This document shows positions 55,371 to 61,948 of a stretch of DNA of 64,000 nucleotides, piece by piece. Under the pieces are notes generated by a model, which searched no databases, was not told the origin of the DNA, and saw only the letters and a list, made by a program, of their open reading frames with translations. The translations under genes were made by a program, and so were the position numbers. Origin of the DNA: an uncultured Thioclava sp. (lineage in GTDB: Bacteria > Pseudomonadota > Alphaproteobacteria > Rhodobacterales > Rhodobacteraceae). Position 1 is the stretch's first letter. The number at the start of each line of letters is the position of its first letter. The stretch spans positions 62,001-126,000 of the forward strand of contig NZ_CAJYBT010000004.1 of the NCBI RefSeq assembly GCF_913064665.1, given 5' to 3'.

Positions 55371-57194
55371 CTATTGTCCTGTTTTGTTATTATACCACCA
55401 AACATCGGGCGCAAAGCCCGGCCAAGCTCCGTATAGCGGCGTTTTGTCCGGGTAGTGAAGCGCCTTGATATGGGCAATGCGATCTTTGGGCGCATACCAG
55501 ATCGGGATGACATAACGCCCCGCCGTGAGGATACGATCCAGCGCGCGGGTGGCAGCGACGAAATCCTCGTGGCTGCGCGCGTTTAGCATGGTGTCGATCA
55601 TCGCCTCGGCGGCGGGAGACTTCATGCCCATCCAGTTGCGCGTGCCTTGTTCGGTGACGCCTTTATGGCCCCAATACAGCATCTGCTCATTGCCCGGAGA
55701 CAGCGACAGCGCGCGCCAATACCACGCCATATCAAAATCATAGGCGTTGGTGCGCTGGGTATATTGCGCATCATCAATCACCGTGACCTTCGGGAATATC
55801 CCAAGACGTTTGAGCGATTGGGTATAGATATCAACAATGCTTTGCTGCTGCGCCGCGCCTTGTTGCAACACGATCTCAAAGCTAAAGGGCTGCCCGTCTT
55901 TCTTCAGCACACCACTATCGTCAACCTTCCAGCCTGCCTCATTGAGTAGCTTCGCCGCGTCGCGCATATTCTTGCGGTTGCGCGTGCTGCCATCGCTTTG
56001 AGGCAGGGAATAGCCCTCGATGACGCCGGGCAGCAGCGTGTCTTTGAACGGCGCAAGCAGGTCGAGAACCTTGCCGCTTGCAGCGTCATGCGTCATGCCC
56101 AGTTCGGAATTTGAGAAATAGGACGCGATCCGCGGCTCGGCCCCGCCATTGATCGTCTTGTTGATGAACTCGAAATTGAACGCATCAATCAGCGCCTGAC
56201 GCACCCGCCAATCGGCAAAAAGCGGGTTGCGGGTGTTCATCACCAACCCCTTGATCCCCGAGGGGCGACCGTTGGGGATTTCCGATTTCACGACCTCCCC
56301 CGAGGTCACCGCCGGAAAGTCGTAATTGCGCGCCCAATCGGCGGCGTTATCCTCGATATAGCTGTCGGTCGCGCCGCCCTTGAAGGCCTCAAACACCACA
56401 CCGCCATCGCCGAAATAATCATAGCGCAGCGTGTCGAAATTGTTGCGCCCCTTATTGAAGCCCAGATCGCGCCCCCAATAGTCGGGATTGCGCTTGAGGG
56501 TGATGTATTTCCCCTGATCGACCTTTTCGATCACATAAGGGCCCGACCCAATCGGCGCGAGATCGGTGGTGTTGGCGAAATCACGCCCCTCCCACTGCTT
56601 TTTCTCCAGCACCGGGCGCATCCCCATCAGCAGCGCCAACTCGCGATCGGGTTCGGTAAAGGTGAACTTCACCGAGCGTGGCCCAGTCTGCTCCATCTTG
56701 GCAACCTTTGACCAGGCGGTCTGGTAGCGCGGGTGGCCCTGCGTGCCCAGCGTCTTATAGCTCCACATCACGTCCGCGACGGTGACCGGATTGCCGTCGG
56801 AAAATTTCGCCTCAGGGCGCAGGGTAAATTCGACCCAAGTGCGCGCCTCATCGGTTTTAATGGACTGCGCGAGTAGCCCATAGAGCGTGAAGGGCTCATC
56901 CATCGAGCGCCCCATCAGCGATTCGGAAACATAGCGCGCGATTCCCTCGGCGGGGCGGCCGTTCAAGATCCAGGGGTTGAGCGAATCAAAACTGCCCGCC
57001 ACCCCGAATCGATAGGTGCCCCCTTTGGGCGCATCGGGGTTGGCATAGGGCAAATGGTCGAATCCCGGCGCCAGTGCGGGGGCCCCATACATCGCAATCG
57101 CATCTTGCGACTCAGCAACCGCATTTTGCGCAAGGATTGGGCTGAACCCCAAGGCTAGCACGCCTAAAGCGCGGAAAAACACCGATCTCGCCAT
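55371..57194 (-). CDS. ABC transporter solute-binding protein, family 5 (oligopeptide/YejA-like)
   Basis: A 607-residue periplasmic binding protein. Signal peptide at residues 1-27 (VFFRALGVLALGFSPILAQNAVA). It has SBP_bac_5 landmarks: DSLNPWILNGRPAEGI, WVEFTLRPEAKFSDGNPVTV, NTTDLAPIGSGPYVIEKV and ADWRVRQALIDAFNFEFIN. Length and sequence resemble YejA/microcin C-type oligopeptide binding proteins. No permease or ATPase genes follow on the minus strand; instead an entericidin gene follows. The partner transporter must be elsewhere, or the protein works with shared permeases. Confidence 0.9.
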   Translation of the reverse strand: MARSVFFRALGVLALGFSPILAQNAVAESQDAIAMYGAPALAPGFDHLPYANPDAPKGGTYRFGVAGSFDSLNPWILNGRPAEGIARYVSESLMGRSMDEPFTLYGLLAQSIKTDEARTWVEFTLRPEAKFSDGNPVTVADVMWSYKTLGTQGHPRYQTAWSKVAKMEQTGPRSVKFTFTEPDRELALLMGMRPVLEKKQWEGRDFANTTDLAPIGSGPYVIEKVDQGKYITLKRNPDYWGRDLGFNKGRNNFDTLRYDYFGDGGVVFEAFKGGATDSYIEDNAADWARNYDFPAVTSGEVVKSEIPNGRPSGIKGLVMNTRNPLFADWRVRQALIDAFNFEFINKTINGGAEPRIASYFSNSELGMTHDAASGKVLDLLAPFKDTLLPGVIEGYSLPQSDGSTRNRKNMRDAAKLLNEAGWKVDDSGVLKKDGQPFSFEIVLQQGAAQQQSIVDIYTQSLKRLGIFPKVTVIDDAQYTQRTNAYDFDMAWYWRALSLSPGNEQMLYWGHKGVTEQGTRNWMGMKSPAAEAMIDTMLNARSHEDFVAATRALDRILTAGRYVIPIWYAPKDRIAHIKALHYPDKTPLYGAWPGFAPDVWWYNNKTGQ

Positions 57195-57269
57195 CGAAAC
57201 AATCCCTCTTCTGCCCGTATTTTATGTCGCCAAGCTAGCGAGACGATTGAAAGGGCGCAAACTTTTCCC
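57195..57269. other. Divergent spacer before the solute-binding protein gene
   Basis: A short stretch between the solute-binding protein start and the small RNA promoter. It probably holds the solute-binding protein promoter; nothing specific is identified. Confidence 0.4.
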
Positions 57270-57298
57270 TTGGAGAGAGGCGCTGCATTGCTTATAAG
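57270..57298 (+). promoter_or_regulatory. Sigma70-type promoter of the candidate small RNA
   Basis: TTGGAG (57270-57275), a 17-base spacer and TATAAG (57293-57298). Spacing is optimal and the -10 close to consensus. No protein gene follows on this strand before the terminator at 57352. Confidence 0.65.
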
Positions 57299-57304
57299 AG
57301 ACTC

Positions 57305-57379
57305 ACTGCTCGATAGGTTTCTTGCCTGTATGAAACCTGCCTCATGACTTGACGCCCGCCTTGTGCGGGCGTTTTTTTT
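57305..57379 (+). ncRNA. Candidate small RNA (about 75 nt)
   Basis: Predicted transcript between the promoter at 57270-57298 and an intrinsic terminator. It contains one seven-base-pair hairpin (AGGTTTC/GAAACCT at 57315-57338, ten-base loop TTGCCTGTAT), a short single-stranded linker, and a second hairpin, ACGCCCGC/GCGGGCGT, followed by eight T. No open reading frame of note and no plus-strand gene upstream explain the terminator. Two hairpins plus a U-tract is the layout of Hfq-binding trans-acting small RNAs. The family is not recognised; it lacks the CCUCCUCC loops of the Rhodobacter CcsR RNAs. Confidence 0.6.
57352..57379 (+). terminator. Intrinsic terminator of the candidate small RNA
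   Basis: Perfect eight-base-pair stem ACGCCCGC/GCGGGCGT with loop CTTGT, followed by an eight-base T-tract. It acts on the plus strand only; the minus strand has no T-tract after the stem. Confidence 0.9.
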
Positions 57380-57506
57380 AACATCCCTCAAATTTCCGTA
57401 ATCGCAGGCTATCGCGATCACATCCTTTTGCGCGCGCCGCATGGTATTCGCCCGCAGCGCACGCCATGATCGCGGCGAAATCCAGAATCACTACGCAGGA
57501 GGGGAT

Positions 57507-58280
57507 ATGTCGCTTCAGGGAAAAACCGCCGTCATCACAGGGTCGAATTCGGGAATCGGGCTTGGAGTCGCGCGCGAATTGGCACGCGCGGGCGCCGATG
57601 TCGTGCTGAATTCGTTCACGGATCGCCCAGAGGATCACCAGCTTGCCACCGATCTGGGCGCGGAGTTTGGCGTCACGGTGCGTTATATCCAAGCCGATCT
57701 GTCCAATGGCGAGCAGGCGCGCGCGCTGATCGAACAGGCCGGGCGTTGCGATATTCTGGTCAACAATGCCGGTATCCAGCATGTCGCCCCGATCGAGTCC
57801 TTCCCGGTCGCGACATGGGATCGCATCATCGCGATCATGCTCACCTCGGTCTTTCACACCACCGCCGTCGCGCTGCCGATGATGCGCAAGGCCGGCTGGG
57901 GACGCGTGGTGAATATCTCATCTGCGCACGGTCTGACCGCCTCGCCCTATAAATCGGCCTATGTGTCGGCCAAGCATGGCGTTGTCGGCTTTACCAAGGT
58001 CACGGCGCTGGAAACAGCCAAGGAAGACATCACCGCGAACGCGATTTGCCCGGGCTATGTAAAAACCCCGCTGGTCGAGGCGCAAATCCCTGATACGGCC
58101 AAAGAATACAACATGACCGAGCAAGAGGTGATCGAGCAAGTGATCCTCGCGCGCCAGCCCTCCAAGCAATTCGCCACGACCGAGCAAGTGGGCGGCACGG
58201 CCGTGTTCCTGTGCTCGGATGCAGCGGCACAGATCACCGGCACCACGATCTCGATCGATGGCGGCTGGACGGCGCTTTAG
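57507..58280 (+). CDS. bdhA: 3-hydroxybutyrate dehydrogenase
   Basis: Cytosolic SDR that interconverts 3-hydroxybutyrate and acetoacetate with NAD, in PHB and ketone-body use. It has 257 residues. Cofactor loop GSNSGIGLGVA is near residue 12, NNAG in VNNAGIQHVAPIE, catalytic Ser in NISSAHGL and YVSAKHG with Tyr/Lys. The HGL/QxxxxxEQV features and C-terminal GTTISIDGGWTAL match known BdhA. ATG 57507 has AGGAGG upstream. It lies 128 bases after the small RNA terminator and appears to be its own unit. Confidence 0.93.
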   Translation: MSLQGKTAVITGSNSGIGLGVARELARAGADVVLNSFTDRPEDHQLATDLGAEFGVTVRYIQADLSNGEQARALIEQAGRCDILVNNAGIQHVAPIESFPVATWDRIIAIMLTSVFHTTAVALPMMRKAGWGRVVNISSAHGLTASPYKSAYVSAKHGVVGFTKVTALETAKEDITANAICPGYVKTPLVEAQIPDTAKEYNMTEQEVIEQVILARQPSKQFATTEQVGGTAVFLCSDAAAQITGTTISIDGGWTAL

Positions 58281-58310
58281 GCAAAGAGCGGCTGGGGGAC
58301 GCTATCAGCC

Positions 58311-58340
58311 TCCCCCGGGATATTTGCGCAAATTCGAAGG
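58311..58340 (+). repeat. GC-rich intergenic repeat element (class B)
   Basis: CCCCCGGGATATTTGCGC followed by AAATTCGAAGG, the same kind of element as at 54613-54644. It lies between bdhA and the acyl-CoA ligase gene. Confidence 0.65.
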
Positions 58341-58388
58341 GGCTATTTCGCACTTGTTCGACCTGCATCTGCGCCCTAGCTAGGCGCC

Positions 58389-59906
58389 ATGACATCTGAA
58401 ATCTTTTCTCCGGCTTTGCCACCACCGCCGCACGCGTTCAATATGGCGGCGCATGTTCTGGCCGCGGGTGCGCTGACGCCCGATAAGCTGGCGATGCAGA
58501 TCGTGGGGCCTTCGGGGGCGCAGCGCTGGTCTTATGCGCGTCTGATTGCGGCGGTGCGCGGCGCGGGCACGTTGCTGTTGCAGGCAGGTTTAGTGCCCGG
58601 TGATCGGCTGGTGTTGCGGCTGGGAAACGGGCCGGAATTTCCGGTGGCGTTTCTGGGCGCGATTGCGGCGGGTCTGGTACCGGTGCCCAGTTCGGCGCAA
58701 TTGACGCGGGATGAGATCACCAAGCTCGCGCGCGATCTCGATCCGGCGGCGGTGATTGCCTCGCAGGGGGTCGCGCTGCCCGATCATCCGGCGCGGGTGA
58801 TTGACGCGCAAACATTGCGCAAAGCGCACGACGCCCCGCCTTGCGATTTTGCAATGGGCGATCCCAGTCGGCTTGCCTATATGATTTTCACCTCAGGCAC
58901 CGGTGGTCAGGCGCGTGCGGTGATGCATGCCCATCGCGCGATCTGGGCGCGCCAGATGATGTTTGACGGCTGGTATGGCTTGGGCAAACAAGACCGACTG
59001 ATGCATGCGGGCGCGTTCAACTGGACCTATACGCTGGGCACCGGGCTAATGGACCCTTGGACCGTGGGCGCGACCGCGTTGATCCCGGCTGAGGGCGTTG
59101 AACCGCGCAGCCTGCCGCTGTTGATGAAGCGCTTTGATGCAACGATTTTCGCCGCAGCGCCGGGGATTTATCGCCAGATTCTCAAGCATCACGACCATCT
59201 CGATTTACCGCATCTACGCCACGGACTAAGCGCCGGAGAGGCTTTGCCCGATTCCACCCGCGCGGGATGGAATGAATCAACTGGCACCAAAATTTACGAA
59301 GCTTTGGGCATGTCGGAATGCTCGACCTTCATCTCGGACAGCCCCGCGCGCCCTGCCCCGCCCGGCACGACAGGCTATGCCCAAACCGGCCGCCACATCG
59401 CGGTTTTGAATGAGCAAGGCCAGCCGGTTGCGCGCGGCACGCCGGGCATGTTGGCGATTCATCACAGCGATCCGGGGTTGTATTTGGGCTACTGGAATGC
59501 GCCGGAGGAAAGCGCTGCGCGGCGCGTGGGCGCATGGTTTCTGACGGGCGACACGGTTGCGATGGCCGAGGATGGCGCGATCACCTATCTTGGGCGCAGC
59601 TATGATATGCTCAATGCGGGCGGGTTTCGTGTCTCACCCCTTGAGATCGAAGAGGCGATGGCAGGATGCCCGGATGCGGGCGAGGTCGCCGCCATCGAGA
59701 TTGACCTGCGCGCCGATGTCAGTGTGATCGCGCTGGCCTATACCGGCAGCGCCACGCACGATCAGCTGGCAACGCATGCCCAAACCTGTCTGGCGCGCTA
59801 TAAGCAACCCCGCCTGTTTCGCCATTTCGACAGTTTGCCCCGCAATCGTAACGCCAAATTGCTGCGCAAAGAGATTCGCGCTATCTGGACGCAAGGAGAT
59901 ATATGA
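58389..59906 (+). CDS. AMP-forming acyl/aryl-CoA ligase (benzoate-CoA ligase-like)
   Basis: A 505-residue ANL-superfamily enzyme that activates a carboxylate to an acyl-adenylate and then to the CoA thioester. The P-loop-like motif is FTSGTGGQARAVMH; A5 is YEALGMSECS; the hinge region GDTVAMAEDGAITYLGRSYDM continues to NAGGFRVSPLEIEEAM; the C-terminal catalytic Lys is in RNAKLLRKEIR. The overall look is benzoate-CoA-ligase-like; the exact acid is unknown. The stop overlaps the next gene by ATGA. Confidence 0.9.
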   Translation: MTSEIFSPALPPPPHAFNMAAHVLAAGALTPDKLAMQIVGPSGAQRWSYARLIAAVRGAGTLLLQAGLVPGDRLVLRLGNGPEFPVAFLGAIAAGLVPVPSSAQLTRDEITKLARDLDPAAVIASQGVALPDHPARVIDAQTLRKAHDAPPCDFAMGDPSRLAYMIFTSGTGGQARAVMHAHRAIWARQMMFDGWYGLGKQDRLMHAGAFNWTYTLGTGLMDPWTVGATALIPAEGVEPRSLPLLMKRFDATIFAAAPGIYRQILKHHDHLDLPHLRHGLSAGEALPDSTRAGWNESTGTKIYEALGMSECSTFISDSPARPAPPGTTGYAQTGRHIAVLNEQGQPVARGTPGMLAIHHSDPGLYLGYWNAPEESAARRVGAWFLTGDTVAMAEDGAITYLGRSYDMLNAGGFRVSPLEIEEAMAGCPDAGEVAAIEIDLRADVSVIALAYTGSATHDQLATHAQTCLARYKQPRLFRHFDSLPRNRNAKLLRKEIRAIWTQGDI

Positions 59907-60553
59907 TGATCCCGCTTGATATTTTCGCCGATCCGGTGTGCCCGTGGTGTTTGATTGGCAAGGCGCGGCTGGATAACGCGCTTGCGGCGCGTCCCGGACA
60001 TCCGTTCGTGATCAGCTGGCAGCCGTTTCAACTGAACCCGACCATGCCAGCCGAGGGCATGTCGCGCGCCGATTACCTGCAAGCCAAGTTCGGCCAAGAC
60101 GGCGCGGTGAAAATGCATGTGCAACTGCTGGAAATCGCGCAGGCCGAGGGGATTGATTTCCACCCCGAGCGTGTGACCCATCAGCCCAATACGCGCGACG
60201 CGCATCGCCTGCTGTATTGGGCGGGGATTGAGCATGCCCAAGGCGCAGTGATGGAGGCGCTATTGAGCGCGCATTGGCGCGAGGGGCGCGATATTTCCGA
60301 TTCTGCGACGCTGTGTGAGATCGCGCGCGCAGCGGGAATGGATGGCGATTTGACAGCGCGGTTGCTGGCGTCAGATGCCGATCTCGACACCATTGCCAAC
60401 AAAGAATCCCACGCCCGCCAACGCGGTATTTCTGCAGTGCCGACCTTTATCGTGGCCGAGCGTCACGTCGTGTCGGGCGCGCAGCCCACGGATCTGTGGA
60501 TCAAGGTCATTGATGAGTTAAGCAGCGCCCCGCCCGAGGCGACGCAACATTAA
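59903..60553 (+). CDS. FrnE-like DsbA family oxidoreductase
   Basis: A 216-residue cytosolic thioredoxin-fold protein of the DsbA/FrnE (2-hydroxychromene-carboxylate isomerase-related) family. The active-site CPWC is at residues 14-17 in FADPVCPWCLIGKARLD, with WQPFQLNPTMP, NTRDAHRLLYWAG and cis-proline SAVPTFIVAERHVVSGAQ. No signal peptide. An immediately following ATG at 59906 is better spaced from AAGGAG. Coupled to the acyl-CoA ligase gene; FrnE-like proteins have been linked to polyketide and aromatic metabolism, so a shared substrate is possible but unproven. Confidence 0.88.
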   Translation: MMIPLDIFADPVCPWCLIGKARLDNALAARPGHPFVISWQPFQLNPTMPAEGMSRADYLQAKFGQDGAVKMHVQLLEIAQAEGIDFHPERVTHQPNTRDAHRLLYWAGIEHAQGAVMEALLSAHWREGRDISDSATLCEIARAAGMDGDLTARLLASDADLDTIANKESHARQRGISAVPTFIVAERHVVSGAQPTDLWIKVIDELSSAPPEATQH

Positions 60554-60660
60554 CCCGCCTCCGCGTGAGCGCACAGGGGGCTGCGCGCGCCCCCCTCTGG
60601 CCTTTGGTGCGTATCGCTGTATTTTGTTCACTCTCACCCTTTGCGCAAAGCTCCCATCCC

Positions 60661-61878
60661 ATGTCTCAAACGTCCGGCGCGCCCACTGCGCGCTCTCCCT
60701 TGTCGCTGCCGGAATTGACGGTGATGCTGGCCTCGCTCACCGCGACGGTGGCGTTTTCCATCGACGCGATGATGCCCGCCCTGCCCCAGATCGCCGCCGA
60801 GCTAAGCCCCGATGCGATCAACCGCGCGCAGCTTGTGCTGACAGCTTTCGTGTTGGGCATGGGGGTGGGCACGCTGTTTGCCGGGCCGATCTCGGATGCG
60901 ATCGGGCGCAAGCTTACGATTGCGGGCGGTATCGCTATTTATATCGTGGGGGCGTTGATGGCGGCGCATGCGCAATCCCTTGAGGCGTTGCTGATCGCGC
61001 GCGTGGTGCAAGGGCTTGGCGCTGCAGCCCCCCGGATCACGGTGATGGCGCTGGTGCGCGACCTGTTTGCGGGGCGCGAAATGGCGCGGGTGACCTCGTT
61101 CATCATGATGATTTTCATTCTGGTGCCTGCGGTTGCGCCCTCGGTCGGGGCGATGATCATTTCATTTTATGGCTGGCGCGGCGTGTTTTGGGCCTTCATC
61201 GTGTTCGGGCTGATCGGCGTAAGCTGGCTTTGGCTGCGCCAACCCGAAACGCTGGCGCCGGAGAACCGTCGCCCGCTGAGCGTCTCCAAACTCAGCGCGG
61301 CAGCGCGTGAGGTGCTCGCCCATTATGAGGTGCGCATCTATATCGTGACGATCACGCTGGGTTTTGGGCAGATGTTCGCGCTACTTTCCTCGGCGCAACA
61401 GCTTTATGCCGCGCATGGTGTGACCGACACCTTCCCGATGTGGTTTGCGATGGGGGCCCTGCTGGCGGGCACGGGGTCGGTGTTTAATGCGCGCTACGTG
61501 ATGCGGCTGGGCATGCGCAAGATCGTCAAGGCAAGCTATATCATGCAGATCATCGTCTCGAGTGTGATGCTGGTGCTGGTGCTGACCGGGCTGACTGCGG
61601 GCGCATCCGGCCTGCCGCTGGTCTTTCTGTATACCGTCAGCGTGTTCTGGATGGCGGGCGTTACCTTTGGCAATCTCAATGCGCTGGCGCTGGAGCATAT
61701 GGGCCATATTGCGGGCATGGCGGCCTCAATTGTCACCGCGATTTCCACGGTGGGGGCTGTGCTGATTGCGGCCCCCGTGGGTCTGTTGTTCAACGGCACG
61801 GCGCTACCCATCGTGATTGCGACGCTTATCTGTTCCAGTCTTGCCTGGTGGTTGATCCGCAAGACGCAAACGAGCTGA
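60661..61878 (+). CDS. Bcr/CflA-type MFS drug transporter
   Basis: A 405-residue inner-membrane exporter with 12 hydrophobic segments. Landmarks of the drug:H+ antiporter (Bcr/CflA) group: SIDAMMPALPQIAAEL in helix 1, GPISDAIGRKLTIAGG (motif A) and ARVVQGLGAAAPRITVMALVRDLF (around motif C), with APSVGAMIISFYGWRGVFW later. The drug or metabolite exported is unknown. ATG 60661 begins at the conserved N-terminal region; the frame is open upstream from 60565, but that part is non-homologous. Confidence 0.88.
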   Translation: MSQTSGAPTARSPLSLPELTVMLASLTATVAFSIDAMMPALPQIAAELSPDAINRAQLVLTAFVLGMGVGTLFAGPISDAIGRKLTIAGGIAIYIVGALMAAHAQSLEALLIARVVQGLGAAAPRITVMALVRDLFAGREMARVTSFIMMIFILVPAVAPSVGAMIISFYGWRGVFWAFIVFGLIGVSWLWLRQPETLAPENRRPLSVSKLSAAAREVLAHYEVRIYIVTITLGFGQMFALLSSAQQLYAAHGVTDTFPMWFAMGALLAGTGSVFNARYVMRLGMRKIVKASYIMQIIVSSVMLVLVLTGLTAGASGLPLVFLYTVSVFWMAGVTFGNLNALALEHMGHIAGMAASIVTAISTVGAVLIAAPVGLLFNGTALPIVIATLICSSLAWWLIRKTQTS

Positions 61879-61904
61879 CGGGCACGCGTTTGGCCGGGCT
61901 TGGG

Positions 61905-61938
61905 ATGCCTCCGGCGGGAGTATTTCGGGCTAGATGAA
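61905..61938 (+). repeat. GC-rich intergenic repeat element (class A)
   Basis: CCTCCGGCGGGAGTATTT followed by CGGGCTAGATGAAAG, matching the core at 34021-34078 and 37149-37204. It sits between the MFS gene and the 3' end of mfd. Confidence 0.75.
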
Positions 61939-61948
61939 AGGGCGCGGT

